A stretch of DNA of 64,000 nt from assembly GCF_023149135.1 (NCBI RefSeq), contig NZ_JAIWJX010000002.1, positions 2,914,001-2,978,000 on the forward strand, in the 5' to 3' direction. The stretch comes from Fictibacillus marinisediminis. GTDB taxonomy: Bacteria; Bacillota; Bacilli; Bacillales; Fictibacillaceae. The translations under genes were made by a program, and so were the position numbers. Shown piece after piece: positions 50,216 to 59,628 of the stretch. Numbering within the stretch: the stretch's first letter is position 1; every line of letters begins with the position of its first letter. The notes beneath the pieces were generated by a model. That model saw nothing but the letters and a program-made list of their open reading frames with translations. It was not told where the DNA came from and did no database searches.

Positions 50216-50423
50216 GTTCAACATCTCCTTTTACTTTCTCATTTCTACAATTCGAAACAGTACCTTCATTTCCTTCTCATTTCCGTTTTTTCTTCTTCTT
50301 AAACGCCGCTTTTCTTGAGACGCTTCGTTTACATCCCATATCCATAGTGATACATTGAAAGTATAGGATGTCTCCATCGTTATCAATGTAATCCGTCATA
50401 CATAAGAAAGGAAGATAAAGATC

Positions 50424-51521
50424 ATGCAAAAAATTGAAGCACTCTCAACTTGGCTGAAAGAACAAAATATTCAAGGGGCTTTTGTTACGTCAACGGCCAA
50501 TGTTTACTATTTGTCCGGTTTTCGGTGTTTTCCTCACGAGCGCCTTCTGGGAGTTTTTGTTTTCCAGGACAAAGAACCAATTCTTGTCTGTCCCGGAATG
50601 GAAGAGCTGCAGGCAAGAAACGCCGGATGGAAGCATGAGATCATCGGTTTCTCTGATACCGACAACCCTTGGGAAATGCTGTCTGAACGAATCACAGACC
50701 GCGGTATTACTTCAGTGGATTCGATCGCCGTAGAAAAGGAACACCTTTCTTATCATCGCGGCATGCAGCTGTTGAACCTGTTCCCTAATGCATCCCTCGT
50801 TTCAGTGGAGCATGAACTGAATGCCATGCGGCTGATCAAAAGCGAAGACGAAATCTCTATTCTTCGTGAAGCAGCCCGCCTAGCAGATTTTGGAGTAGAA
50901 ACGGGCATTGCTGCTATCGGAAAAGGCGTTACTGAGCTTGAACTCGTTGCTACCGTGGAGTACGCACTTAAGAAAAAGGGAGCAGCAGAAATGTCGTTTT
51001 CTACCACCATTCTGGCAGGGGAAAAATCGGCCATGCCTCACGGAAACCCTGGAATGAAAGAGATCCAGCCCGGGGATTTTGTCTTGTTTGATCTTGGTGT
51101 AGTCGTGGACGGATATTGTTCAGATATTACAAGAACAGTCGCTTATCAGTCTGTTTCTGAAAAGCAAAAAGAAATTTATGAAATCGTTAAGAAAGCACAG
51201 CAGGCATCTCTTGATCTCAGTAAACCCGGCACCCGTGTCGGAGATCTCGACCTTGCTGCAAGAAAAGTGATTGAAGATGCCGGCTATGGCCAACATTTCC
51301 CGCATCGCATCGGACACGGCCTTGGTCTTGATGTTCATGAGCATCCTTCCATGAACGAAAAAAATAACGATAAGCTGACCAAAGGCATGGTCTACACAAT
51401 CGAACCAGGGATTTACCTCCCAGAAGTTGGCGGCGTCCGAATTGAAGATGATGTGTATATCACTGAAAACGGCCATGAGTGCCTCACTCAGTTTACGAAA
51501 GAACTGGTAATCGTTAAATAA
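50424..51521 (+). CDS. Xaa-Pro dipeptidase / M24 metallopeptidase
   Basis: 365 residues. The N-terminal creatinase-like domain (about 1-130) precedes the pita-bread catalytic domain. Dinuclear metal ligands are in VLFDLGVVVDGYCSDITRT (two Asp), HRIGHGLGLDVHEHP (His), YTIEPGIYLP (Glu) and VRIEDDVYI (Glu). Members cleave X-Pro dipeptides or remove an N-terminal residue before proline. It resembles B. subtilis PapA/PapB (YqhT/YkvY), and I cannot choose between them. AAGGAAG precedes the ATG. It is a single gene with a terminator shared with ald. Confidence 0.88.
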   Translation: MQKIEALSTWLKEQNIQGAFVTSTANVYYLSGFRCFPHERLLGVFVFQDKEPILVCPGMEELQARNAGWKHEIIGFSDTDNPWEMLSERITDRGITSVDSIAVEKEHLSYHRGMQLLNLFPNASLVSVEHELNAMRLIKSEDEISILREAARLADFGVETGIAAIGKGVTELELVATVEYALKKKGAAEMSFSTTILAGEKSAMPHGNPGMKEIQPGDFVLFDLGVVVDGYCSDITRTVAYQSVSEKQKEIYEIVKKAQQASLDLSKPGTRVGDLDLAARKVIEDAGYGQHFPHRIGHGLGLDVHEHPSMNEKNNDKLTKGMVYTIEPGIYLPEVGGVRIEDDVYITENGHECLTQFTKELVIVK

Positions 51522-51529
51522 GAACAAAC

Positions 51530-51562
51530 AAAAAAAAGCGGATCCGCAAAGGATCCGCTTTT
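51530..51562. terminator. Bidirectional terminator between the peptidase and ald genes
   Basis: GCGGATCC/GGATCCGC perfect stem with a 5-nt loop, flanked by seven A residues on the left and TTTTC on the right. Confidence 0.9.
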
Positions 51563-51563
51563 C

Positions 51564-52682
51564 TTATTTATCGATAAACTCGTGCACAGATTTATATTCC
51601 AGTCCATGAGCTTCTGCTACGGCTTCGTATGTGACATACCCTTCCAATGTATTGATTCCTTTTAAAAGAGCTTCATTTTTCCGGCAAGCTTCTTTATATC
51701 CCAGATTGGCGATCTGCACGGCATACGGGACGGTTACATTCGTAAGAGCGATCGTTGAAGTTCTAGGCACCGCTCCAGGCATATTGGCTACAGCATAATG
51801 AAGAACACCATGCTTTTCATAGGTTGGATTGTCATGCGTCGTGATCTTATCTACCGTTTCAAAAATTCCGCCTTGGTCAATGGCTACGTCAACTACCACT
51901 GATCCCGGCTTCATGGATTTGATCATTTCCTCAGTAACCAGCTTTGGTGCACGAGCTCCAGGAATAAGAACTGCACCAATTACCAGGTCTGATTCACTGA
52001 CCGCCAGTGCAATATTTAAAGGATTGGAGATCAGGGTATTGATTTCCGCACCAAAAATGTCATCCAGCTGTCTTAGCCTTTCAGGGCTTAAATCAATGAT
52101 CGTAACATCTGCCCCGAGACCCATTGCAATTTTCGCTGCATTCGTTCCGACGACACCGCCGCCGATAACGGTTACTTTTCCTCGTTTTACTCCCGGTACG
52201 CCGCCAAGCAGAATTCCTTTTCCGCCTTTTGGCTTCTCAAGGAATTGAGCACCGATCTGTGCAGACATCCGTCCTGCCACTTCACTCATTGGCGTCAAAA
52301 GAGGAAGTGAACGGTTGGGCAATTGTACCGTTTCATAAGCAATGCCCACTACTTTGTTGTCAATCAGCGCTTTTGTTAACTCAGGTTCAGGAGCAAGGTG
52401 CAGGTAAGTGAAAAGAATGAGTCCTTCCCTGAAGTATCCGTATTCCTCAGGAAGGGGCTCTTTCACCTTCATGACCATATCCATGGACCATGCCTGATCA
52501 GCGGTCTGAACAACCGTACCGCCTGCCTTTTCATACTCGCTGTCATGAAAACCCGAACCTTCTCCCGCACCGGTCTGAATGTATACCTCATGGCCGGAAG
52601 CCACTAAGTTCAGGACGCCTGCGGGTGTCATTGCCACACGGTTTTCATTATTTTTCACTTCTGTAGGAACACCGATCTTCAT
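51564..52682 (-). CDS. ald: Alanine dehydrogenase
   Basis: 372 residues. It catalyses reversible NAD-dependent deamination of L-alanine to pyruvate and ammonia, used in growth on alanine and needed for normal sporulation in B. subtilis. The N-terminus [20 protein letters not shown] (substrate Arg), the catalytic His in [13 protein letters not shown], the Rossmann [21 protein letters not shown] and the signature [15 protein letters not shown] are intact. The ATG at 52682 is chosen for GAGGAGGA 6 nt upstream and the family N-terminus. Confidence 0.96.
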   Translation of the reverse strand: MKIGVPTEVKNNENRVAMTPAGVLNLVASGHEVYIQTGAGEGSGFHDSEYEKAGGTVVQTADQAWSMDMVMKVKEPLPEEYGYFREGLILFTYLHLAPEPELTKALIDNKVVGIAYETVQLPNRSLPLLTPMSEVAGRMSAQIGAQFLEKPKGGKGILLGGVPGVKRGKVTVIGGGVVGTNAAKIAMGLGADVTIIDLSPERLRQLDDIFGAEINTLISNPLNIALAVSESDLVIGAVLIPGARAPKLVTEEMIKSMKPGSVVVDVAIDQGGIFETVDKITTHDNPTYEKHGVLHYAVANMPGAVPRTSTIALTNVTVPYAVQIANLGYKEACRKNEALLKGINTLEGYVTYEAVAEAHGLEYKSVHEFIDK

Positions 52683-52783
52683 TTTTTCATCCTCCTCATT
52701 GTAAGCCAATGATTATTTATGTAAAAACGTGTCAATGTCTATTGTTAACATACCACTAAAAAAATAATATAAAAACCAATTAA

Positions 52784-53545
52784 TTATTTACGATGCCTGT
52801 TGATCACATCGAGCCCCCCGGTAGCTGAAATGATGCTGCCTGTTATCATGTCTGAGTTCTCTTCGCAGAGAAACGCGATCAGGCGGGCGATATCCTCCCC
52901 TGTGCCAGAACGTCCAATCGGAGTGTCTTTATCTTTTAAAACTCTCGCTTCTTCAATTCCGGCTTCCTTCATGTCACCGATAATATTTCCTGGACAGACC
53001 ATATTCGCCGTTATGCCATGCTCTGCTTCCTCTAGTGCGATCGTTTTCGTTAAAGATACGAGACCCACTTTCGCTGCGCTGAAGGCTGAACGGTACACCC
53101 AGCCAGGAGTATATTCTGCATCCTGGAATCCATAGGTGATGATGCGGCCAAAACCATTTTTTCTCATCACAGGAATTGTTAATTTGAGGAAATGGTATAC
53201 GGAGCTCAGATTGCCATCGATCATCTCATACCATTCATGGTCTTGGTAATCGGCAAGTTTTTTCCGTTCAAACACATAAGGACCTGCATTATTGATGAGA
53301 TAGTCGATGCGCCCAAACCTTTCCATTGCAGATTCACAAATGTACCGGATATCTTCTTTTTTTGTCACATCACCTTTTATAAACTGGATCCGGTCCTCAT
53401 CGCTTTTCCATTCCCGCTTTAGCTGACTCACCGCATTTTCGTCACTTCGATAGTTTACAGTGATGGAACACCCCTGCATGATTAGCTGTTCTGACACTTT
53501 TTTGCCCAGTCCTTTAGTTCCTGCTGTAACAATGGCATGCCTCAC
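52784..53545 (-). CDS. ytkK: SDR-family protein YtkK with altered active site
   Basis: 253 residues, Rossmann fold with TAGTKGLGKKV (nucleotide loop) and NNAGPYVFERKK. The usual SDR catalytic residues are replaced: the Ser position is in IITYGFQDAEY, and the YxxxK motif is FSAAK (Phe for Tyr). As I recall, B. subtilis YtkK shows the same pattern, so this is a family feature and redox activity is doubtful. The start is GTG at 53545, with GGAGGTGG 3-4 nt upstream, giving MRHAIVTAGTKG; a longer frame would start inside the site. Function is unknown. Confidence 0.87.
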   Translation of the reverse strand: MRHAIVTAGTKGLGKKVSEQLIMQGCSITVNYRSDENAVSQLKREWKSDEDRIQFIKGDVTKKEDIRYICESAMERFGRIDYLINNAGPYVFERKKLADYQDHEWYEMIDGNLSSVYHFLKLTIPVMRKNGFGRIITYGFQDAEYTPGWVYRSAFSAAKVGLVSLTKTIALEEAEHGITANMVCPGNIIGDMKEAGIEEARVLKDKDTPIGRSGTGEDIARLIAFLCEENSDMITGSIISATGGLDVINRHRK

Positions 53546-53689
53546 CGTTCCACCTCCCAAAAGCCTCGTGTAATAATAATGTCTGAATGTCTTATATTAC
53601 TTCTTCATTATCATTGTAACCATTTCCACATAACTAAGTCTATTCAGGACCATAGCGATCCGATATTGAATACAGACAAAAAGGTGAAA

Positions 53690-53728
53690 TAAAAAAAGCA
53701 GAATGACAAAGGTCATCCTGCTTTTTCT
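53690..53728 (-). terminator. Terminator after the 52-residue gene
   Basis: AAAGCAGGATGA/TCATTCTGCTTT stem with one wobble, then T residues on the minus strand. It is placed between that gene and ytkK. Confidence 0.8.
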
Positions 53729-53738
53729 GTCCTTCTAA

Positions 53739-53897
53739 TTATTGGAGGCTTTCTTCATCTTCAGCTTTTGATTCAGACTTTCCTTGATCGAGGTAGTCCA
53801 CTACCCCGCTTTGGTAGGATTCGTTGATCTGCTGCTGTACGGTAATTTCATTTTCCTGATCAAAATCCACAAATGATGCTGGTTTTTTTTCTGGCAT
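53739..53897 (-). CDS. Small acidic protein, 52 residues (YozQ/DUF4025-like?)
   Basis: Translation gives an acidic, soluble 52-residue protein beginning MPEKKPASFVDFDQENE and containing TVQQQINESYQSGVVDYLDQ. The middle motif recalls the YozQ (DUF4025) family of short Bacillus proteins, but the match is by eye only. AAGGAGG lies 6 nt before the ATG at 53897; a second in-frame ATG (53903) touches that site. A terminator follows at proper distance. It lies downstream of argH with a 74-bp gap. Confidence 0.65.
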   Translation of the reverse strand: MPEKKPASFVDFDQENEITVQQQINESYQSGVVDYLDQGKSESKAEDEESLQ

Positions 53898-53971
53898 GCT
53901 CATCCTCCTTCATGATTTTAACCATATTGTTCTCTAATGAAGGAGAAAATAGTGTGCCACAATCTGGGTAA

Positions 53972-55345
53972 TCAGATCTTAGTTTTAGCAATCTTAAGCG
54001 CAGCTCGAACAGCTTCAAATCCTGTTCCGCCTGCAGAATTCCGTCTGGAAACAACGGTCTTCGCCTGAAGGACATCAAACACATCCTTTTCAAAACATGG
54101 TGAAGCCGCTAGGTATTCATCAAACGGAAGATCCAGAAGGTACACGTTCTTCTGGATACAAGCCAGCACGAGTTTACCGACAATTTCATGCGCCTCACGG
54201 AATGGGATGCCTTTGTTAACAAGATAATCAGCAAGTTCCGTGGCATTGGAAAAATCGGATGAGACGGCTTTTTGCATGTTTTCCTGGCGGACCGTAATGC
54301 TCTCTATCATGCCGGTAAAGATGGACAATGAACCCTTTAATGTTGTAACCGCATCAAATAAAGGCTCTTTATCCTCCTGCATATCTTTGTTGTAAGCTAG
54401 TGGAAGTCCCTTCAACACCGTAAGCAACGAGGTAAGGCTTCCATATACACGGCCTGTTTTGCCGCGGATCAGTTCAGCCATATCCGGGTTCTTTTTCTGC
54501 GGCATCATGCTGCTTCCAGTTGCAAAGGAATCACTGATCTCAACAAATTGAAATTCCTGAGATGACCAAAGAATCAGCTCTTCGCAGAAACGTGACAAAT
54601 GCATCATCACAAGGGAAGCATTACTGCAGAACTCCACCAAAAAGTCACGGTCGCTTACTGCATCTAGGCTGTTTTGATAGATATCTTCAAAGCCCAGAAG
54701 CTGAGCTGTGAACGCTCTGTCGATCGGAAAAGTCGTTCCCGCCAGAGCACCGGCACCAAGAGGACATAAATCGATACGCTTCATGCTGTCAGAAAGACGT
54801 TCCTTGTCACGCTGAAACATCCAGAAATAAGCCATAATATGGTGAGCAAAGGATACAGGCTGTGCTCTTTGAAGATGTGTATAACCTGGCAAGATGGTTT
54901 CCACATGCTCTTCAGCAAGAGAAACTAATACTGTTTGAAGCTGATTGATCTGCTCGATGAACGAAGAGACCTGCTTTTTCATGTAGAGGTGGATGTCAGT
55001 GGCTACCTGGTCATTCCTGCTTCTTGCGGTATGAAGCTTACCGCCAACAGGGCCCACCTCGTCTGTCAAAAGCTTTTCCAGGTTAAGATGGATGTCTTCA
55101 TAGTCCACTTTGTACTCCAGTTCACCGTTCTGTGCTTTTTTTAACAGCGTCTGGAGTCCGCCTCTAATTGTCTCTGAGTCTTCCTTTGTAATGATTCCGC
55201 ATTTGGAAAGCATTGTAACATGGGCAATGCTTCCCGCGAGATCTTCTTCTACCAGTTCTTTATCGAATGAAATGGAAGCACCGAATTCATCGACCCATTG
55301 TTCAGCCGCTTCGGTAAATCTTCCTCCCCATAATTTTGTTGTCAT
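53972..55345 (-). CDS. argH: Argininosuccinate lyase
   Basis: 457 residues. It splits argininosuccinate into arginine and fumarate, the last step of arginine synthesis. The fumarase/aspartase superfamily signature is [20 protein letters not shown] (about residue 277); [18 protein letters not shown] and [17 protein letters not shown] carry other active-site residues. Its ATG overlaps the argG stop (ATGA), so the two are translationally coupled. The last eight residues are basic (ALKIAKTKI). Confidence 0.97.
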   Translation of the reverse strand: MTTKLWGGRFTEAAEQWVDEFGASISFDKELVEEDLAGSIAHVTMLSKCGIITKEDSETIRGGLQTLLKKAQNGELEYKVDYEDIHLNLEKLLTDEVGPVGGKLHTARSRNDQVATDIHLYMKKQVSSFIEQINQLQTVLVSLAEEHVETILPGYTHLQRAQPVSFAHHIMAYFWMFQRDKERLSDSMKRIDLCPLGAGALAGTTFPIDRAFTAQLLGFEDIYQNSLDAVSDRDFLVEFCSNASLVMMHLSRFCEELILWSSQEFQFVEISDSFATGSSMMPQKKNPDMAELIRGKTGRVYGSLTSLLTVLKGLPLAYNKDMQEDKEPLFDAVTTLKGSLSIFTGMIESITVRQENMQKAVSSDFSNATELADYLVNKGIPFREAHEIVGKLVLACIQKNVYLLDLPFDEYLAASPCFEKDVFDVLQAKTVVSRRNSAGGTGFEAVRAALKIAKTKI

Positions 55346-56547
55346 ACTTTCACCCCGTTATGCTGCACCTTGCTGCTTACTTTTGTCGGAAGCCCCCATA
55401 AGGAGATGAAACCAACAGCATCCTGATGGTTGAATGTATCCTCTGTTGAGTAGGTTGCAAGTTTTTCATCATAGAGAGAGAACGGTGACTTACGGCCTTC
55501 TACGATGGCATGCCCTTTGAACAGCTTAACTCGTACAACACCAGTCACATGTTTTTGTGTTTCCTGTAAAAAGGCTTGCAGTGCCTGGCGGATTGGAGAG
55601 AACCAAAGACCTTCATAAATAACTTCTGTAAGCTTCTTCTCAACGACCGGTTTAAAGTGTGCCACTTCTTTCACAAGCGTGATGTCTTCCAGCTCGCTGT
55701 GTGCTTTCAGCAATGTCACCGCAGCAGGACATTCATATATTTCTCTTGATTTAATTCCCACCAAACGATTTTCTACATGATCGATACGTCCGATGCCATG
55801 GGCTCCGGCCACTTTATTCAAATGCTGAATCAGCTGTTCCAAGCTGTAAGGAATGCCATTTAAAGCTACCGGAACACCTTCTTCAAATGTAATTTCGATC
55901 ATATCCGGTGTGTCAGGTGTTTCCTCTAAAGGAGCCGTTAAATCATATGCATCCTCCGGGGGAGCCACCCATGGGTCTTCCAATATGCCGCATTCGTTGG
56001 CTCTTCCCCAAAGGTTTTGATCGACAGAATAAGGACTGTCCAGTGTCGCAGGAATCGGGATATTATGTTTTTTTGCATATTCAATCTCTTCATCACGCGA
56101 CCATCCCCACTCACGTACAGGAGCAATGACTTCAAGATCAGGGTTCAGCGCAGAAATGGAAACTTCAAATCGAACCTGATCGTTTCCTTTTCCGGTACAG
56201 CCATGGGCTACAGCATGAGCTCCGTACTGTTCTGCAACCTCGACCAATTTTTTAGCGATCAGCGGTCGGGAAAGCGCTGAAAGTACTGGGTATTTCCCTT
56301 CATACATTGCATGGCCTTGAAGAGCCGGCAGTACATAGTCCTGAGCAAACTCTTTTTTAACATCTAAGCTAATGGATTCGATCGCTCCAACCATCAGAGC
56401 CTTCTCTTTAACAAACTCCAGGTCCTTTCCTTCACCTACATCAAGACCAAGTGCGATCACATCGTATCCTTTTTCTTGAAGCCATTTAATTGCTACTGAA
56501 GTATCCAATCCGCCTGAATACGCTAATACCACTTTTTTATTTGCCAT
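55342..56547 (-). CDS. argG: Argininosuccinate synthase
   Basis: 401 residues. It joins citrulline and aspartate using ATP. The PP-loop [15 protein letters not shown] is at the N-terminus; [36 protein letters not shown] and [20 protein letters not shown] bind substrates. It heads argGH. ARG-box-like operators flank its promoter on both sides, consistent with AhrC/ArgR repression by arginine. The AAGGGG before the ATG is an acceptable ribosome binding site. Confidence 0.97.
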   Translation of the reverse strand: MANKKVVLAYSGGLDTSVAIKWLQEKGYDVIALGLDVGEGKDLEFVKEKALMVGAIESISLDVKKEFAQDYVLPALQGHAMYEGKYPVLSALSRPLIAKKLVEVAEQYGAHAVAHGCTGKGNDQVRFEVSISALNPDLEVIAPVREWGWSRDEEIEYAKKHNIPIPATLDSPYSVDQNLWGRANECGILEDPWVAPPEDAYDLTAPLEETPDTPDMIEITFEEGVPVALNGIPYSLEQLIQHLNKVAGAHGIGRIDHVENRLVGIKSREIYECPAAVTLLKAHSELEDITLVKEVAHFKPVVEKKLTEVIYEGLWFSPIRQALQAFLQETQKHVTGVVRVKLFKGHAIVEGRKSPFSLYDEKLATYSTEDTFNHQDAVGFISLWGLPTKVSSKVQHNGVKV

Positions 56548-56559
56548 CTATAAAACCCC

Positions 56560-56597
56560 TTTGAATTAAAATACTTAATTATAAATTTTTATACATT
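56560..56597 (-). promoter_or_regulatory. Pair of ARG boxes in the argG leader
   Basis: TTTGAATTAAAATACTTA (56560-56577, plus strand) agrees with WNTNAATWWWWATTNANW at 16 of 18 positions. AATGTATAAAAATTTATA (56580-56597, minus strand) agrees at 17 of 18. They lie downstream of the promoter, just before the ribosome binding site. Confidence 0.6.
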
Positions 56598-56637
56598 CCT
56601 AAGTAAAAATAAAAGAAGCTGCTCACTGCAACTTCAG

Positions 56638-56665
56638 ATTATATCTTCTGAAACCACTATAACAA
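56638..56665 (-). promoter_or_regulatory. argGH promoter
   Basis: TTGTTA (56660-56665), 16 nt, perfect TATAAT (56638-56643) on the minus strand. Confidence 0.65.
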
Positions 56666-56707
56666 CATTTGAGTATTTTTTCAATAATTATTTATAAAAA
56701 TGTATAA

Positions 56708-56725
56708 ATATTAGTTTTAATTCAT
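56708..56725 (-). promoter_or_regulatory. Upstream ARG box of argG
   Basis: AATGAATTAAAACTAATA on the minus strand agrees with the ARG-box pattern at 17 of 18 positions. An adjacent TATTTATA/TATAAATA inverted repeat (56689-56710) is a weaker partner. Together with the downstream pair it would allow AhrC to bridge the promoter. Confidence 0.55.
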
Positions 56726-56772
56726 TCGCAACAACATGCTTTATCATGTAAAATAAAGAAGAGGTGATACAC

Positions 56773-57087
56773 GTGGCAACCGAATTTGTTTTTAATGAAC
56801 GGCTTGGCATCGAGCTTCCCTTATTGCAAATGGCTTGGGAAGACTACGCTCCCGCCAGACAGGAAGGAATATTGGCACAATGGGAATCAATACGGGGAAC
56901 CATTCCTGACCGTATCCACGACATTGAACAGATCATCAATACAAAACAGGATCAGCTCGGTGTTGAAGAAAACTTCGAACGCTCATGCGAACTCAATTGG
57001 GAGATCGCTGAACTAGCATCTGTAATTAATGATTTATGGCTTTGGTACAGAACCCATCAAGATATTAACTTAAAGCTGCATTTATAA
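56773..57087 (+). CDS. Conserved hypothetical protein, 104 residues
   Basis: A soluble acidic protein of 104 residues, rich in Trp and Glu (LLQMAWEDYAPARQEGILAQW, IINTKQDQLGVEENFER, LWLWYRTHQDINLKLHL). It has the look of a helical bundle. I know no function; it appears to be a short Bacillus protein located near argG. The GTG at 56773 has AGAGGTGAT 4-5 nt upstream, so I prefer it over the in-frame GTG at 56764 that lies within that site. It is divergent from argG and ends near a bidirectional terminator. Confidence 0.75.
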   Translation: MATEFVFNERLGIELPLLQMAWEDYAPARQEGILAQWESIRGTIPDRIHDIEQIINTKQDQLGVEENFERSCELNWEIAELASVINDLWLWYRTHQDINLKLHL

Positions 57088-57151
57088 AAGAATAGCAGAA
57101 ATGCCCTGTTAAAATCCTTGCAATGGAGCTATCCATTACATCATTGGATAC

Positions 57152-57184
57152 AAAAACACCCGGATATTGATTCCGGGTGTTTTT
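57152..57184. terminator. Bidirectional terminator
   Basis: AAAAACACCCGGA/(T)CCGGGTGTTTTT stem with a short loop, between the convergent 56773 and 57205 genes. Confidence 0.9.
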
Positions 57185-57204
57185 GTATGTTGTATGCATA
57201 CTAA

Positions 57205-58041
57205 TTATGATTGTTTCTCCAATAGAAAACGCTTTTGATAAAATTTTTGAGCGAATTCTGTTACTTCTCTGGACTTTTGATAGTTCATGGCAGCTCCAAA
57301 CAAAACACCAAGCAAAGGAATACCCTGTACCATCTTTTTCTTGAGCATGGTAATAATGATTCCCTTCATTCCCTGTTTAAGCGGCATAGAAAGCCAGGAT
57401 ACATCGGCAACGGATTCATCACCAACATAAAAGAACGAATCACGCTCCCCGCTTGAGATCTCCTCAAGGAGTTCGTTCCAGCTTTCATACTGATACCGTT
57501 TTGGAAGTGTGGAAGCATGAAATACCTTCAACGACATCATCATTTCAGACGGTTTCTGTATATCATATCCGTAATTCATTGCGATGTATTGTATGGACCG
57601 TACTTGCAAAGCAATCATTGCCGGAATATCCATCCCGAGCAGCAAGAGTCCCCCTGTTCCAGAAAGCCCTCCTTGCGCTAAAGAAAGCATCCGGCTTCTT
57701 GCGATTTGCTGTTGCGCAATATATGTAAGCTGATCAATCGTACATGATTGTAAATCTTCAATAATCTCCACTTCGGGATTAAAAATACGTGCTTCTGACA
57801 GCAGCCTCTCTCTTACATCCGTTTGGTATCTTGAATTCTGAATCAGTGCGTGAACATGAAACAATGCAGAATCAATGAAATTATTCATTTTTTCAATGAG
57901 AGCCGGGTTCAGTTGGCTCAGCTGATTTTTAATCCATCGTTCATAGGTCGCTTCAAAATCTGTCGACTCATAATCAAAATAACTGGACTCCCACTGGGTG
58001 ATGGATTGCCATACTTTTTCCTCTCTTGAAGTTAAGCTCAC
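57205..58041 (-). CDS. EcsC family protein
   Basis: 278 residues of the EcsC domain family. The hydrophobic stretches LAQGGLSGTGGLLLLGMDIPAMIALQ and MVQGIPLLGVLFGAAMN suggest membrane association, with IQYIAMNYGYDIQKPSE and a Tyr-rich N-terminus. EcsC is encoded in some bacteria with the EcsAB ABC exporter, but this gene is free-standing and its role is unknown. The GTG start has GGAGG 7 nt upstream. A perfect 11-bp inverted repeat lies in its leader (58065-58091). Confidence 0.83.
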   Translation of the reverse strand: MSLTSREEKVWQSITQWESSYFDYESTDFEATYERWIKNQLSQLNPALIEKMNNFIDSALFHVHALIQNSRYQTDVRERLLSEARIFNPEVEIIEDLQSCTIDQLTYIAQQQIARSRMLSLAQGGLSGTGGLLLLGMDIPAMIALQVRSIQYIAMNYGYDIQKPSEMMMSLKVFHASTLPKRYQYESWNELLEEISSGERDSFFYVGDESVADVSWLSMPLKQGMKGIIITMLKKKMVQGIPLLGVLFGAAMNYQKSREVTEFAQKFYQKRFLLEKQS

Positions 58042-58064
58042 AATTCAACCTCCTGCCATTTGCA

Positions 58065-58091
58065 CTTCAGTGCCTAAGCAAGGCACTGAAG
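58065..58091. other. Perfect 11-bp inverted repeat in the ecsC-family leader
   Basis: CTTCAGTGCCT and AGGCACTGAAG separated by 5 nt, about 14 nt upstream of the GGAGG. On the coding strand no T tract follows, so it is not a terminator for this gene; on the opposite strand CTTTTC follows it. Confidence 0.65.
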
Positions 58092-58202
58092 CTTTTCTTA
58101 ATAGTATTATACATTCTTTTGTTCCGTAAAAACAAAAAACCCGCAGAAGAGTTTTACCAACGCCACATATCCCAACATGAAAAGTGAAAGCTGGATACCT
58201 AC

Positions 58203-58232
58203 AAAAAAAGAGCTGGTACCTGACACCAGCTC
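58203..58232 (-). terminator. ackA terminator
   Basis: GAGCTGGT/ACCAGCTC stem with a 7-nt loop and seven T residues on the minus strand, 11 nt after the ackA stop. Confidence 0.9.
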
Positions 58233-58243
58233 AATAAACATTA

Positions 58244-59431
58244 TTATTTAGATAGTCTTACTGTATCTCTTGCGATCATCACTTCTTCATTCGTAGGTAT
58301 GATAATAACCTTAACCGGTGAATGAGGATAGCTTATGAATGCTTCTTTTCCGCGTACTTTGTTTAATGCAGGGTCCCAGTATACGCCCATAAATTCTAAA
58401 CCGCGAAGGACACGCGCACGGACGGTATCACTGTTTTCACCGATTCCAGCTGTAAAGATAATCGCATCGATGCCAGCCATACGAGCAGCATAAGAACCGA
58501 TGTATTTATGGATTCGGGAAGCAAAAACTTCCAGAGCAAGTTCTGCTCTTTCATTTCCTTCATTTGCCTTCTGCTCAATATCACGAAGATCAGAAGAGAA
58601 GCCTGATACACCTAGCATTCCGCTCTTATTATTCAAAACGTTTAGTACCTCTTCAGCCGTTTGGCCTGTTTTTTGCATGATATAAGGAATCAATGCTGGG
58701 TCAATGTTTCCAGAACGCGTTCCCATCGTAACACCCGCCAATGGCGTGAAGCCCATAGAAGTGTCAATGGATTTTCCGCCTTCAATGGCCGCAATGCTCG
58801 CACCGTTACCTAAGTGGCAGGATAGAAGGCGAAGCTGTTCGACCGGACGGCCAAGCAGTTCAGCTGCACGTTCTGTAACATACTTATGAGAGGTACCATG
58901 GAAACCATATTTTCGGATGCCGTACTTTTCATAATATTCATATGGTAAACTATACAAAAATGATTGTTCAGGCATGGATTGGTGAAACGCCGTGTCAAAA
59001 ACAGCCACAGCCGGTACGTTCGGCAAAATTTCTTTGAACGCTGTGATACCGACAACGTTAGCCGGATTATGAAGAGGTGCCAAGAAAGACAGTTCCTCAA
59101 TTTCCTCCAAGACCTGGTCAGTGATTACAGCTGAATCATTGAACTTTTCACCGCCATGAACAACACGGTGTCCGATCCCTTCAATTTCATCATAAGAAGA
59201 AATGACCTGGTGGGCCGTCAATTTTTCAAGCAGCATTTTTACCGCTACCCCATGATCAGGAATTTCTGTTACTTCTTTTATTTTTTCTCCATTTACTTCA
59301 ATGGTAAAAATGGAGTCATTTAATCCGATACGCTCAACTACACCTTTTGTTAGAACTTGCTCTTCAGGCATTTCAAGCAGCTGAAATTTCAGTGAAGAAC
59401 TCCCAGCGTTGATTGCGATAATTTTAGCCAT
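58244..59431 (-). CDS. ackA: Acetate kinase
   Basis: 395 residues. It makes ATP and acetate from acetyl phosphate during overflow metabolism. Motifs of the ASKHA fold are [55 protein letters not shown] and [15 protein letters not shown]. The ATG at 59431 follows AGGAG and gives [11 protein letters not shown]; the long frame extends into the leader. In B. subtilis ackA also follows ytxK and is activated by CcpA, but I found no convincing cre site here. The transcript would begin with a hairpin. Confidence 0.96.
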   Translation of the reverse strand: MAKIIAINAGSSSLKFQLLEMPEEQVLTKGVVERIGLNDSIFTIEVNGEKIKEVTEIPDHGVAVKMLLEKLTAHQVISSYDEIEGIGHRVVHGGEKFNDSAVITDQVLEEIEELSFLAPLHNPANVVGITAFKEILPNVPAVAVFDTAFHQSMPEQSFLYSLPYEYYEKYGIRKYGFHGTSHKYVTERAAELLGRPVEQLRLLSCHLGNGASIAAIEGGKSIDTSMGFTPLAGVTMGTRSGNIDPALIPYIMQKTGQTAEEVLNVLNNKSGMLGVSGFSSDLRDIEQKANEGNERAELALEVFASRIHKYIGSYAARMAGIDAIIFTAGIGENSDTVRARVLRGLEFMGVYWDPALNKVRGKEAFISYPHSPVKVIIIPTNEEVMIARDTVRLSK

Positions 59432-59461
59432 TCTTTTTAGCTCCTTAACTGCAATGAAAAA

Positions 59462-59499
59462 GAAGTGCATGAATGACATGAACTTCTTGCCCATTATAA
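59462..59499 (-). promoter_or_regulatory. ackA -10 and 5'-terminal hairpin
   Basis: A TATAAT (59494-59499, minus strand) implies a start near 59487, where AGAAGT-T-CATG/CATG-C-ACTTCT (59462-59488) begins, followed by five T residues. It is either a 5' stabilising stem or a short attenuator. No good -35 is visible. Confidence 0.45.
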
Positions 59500-59628
59500 A
59501 TTCATAATATCCTTAACCATTTAAACACCCTTGCACACTTATTTCAAGTTTGTTAAGCGTTTTCCAGGCATATTCATTATATTCAGAAATGAATTCGTTT
59601 CCATGGAAGGTGTTTTTCATCATTTTTA

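Noticed and set aside
56605..56635. GAAGTTGC/GCAGCTTC hairpin with a T run upstream of argG, as a possible attenuator
   Set aside because: The predicted transcription start (about 56631) falls inside its 5' arm, so the RNA could not form the full stem.
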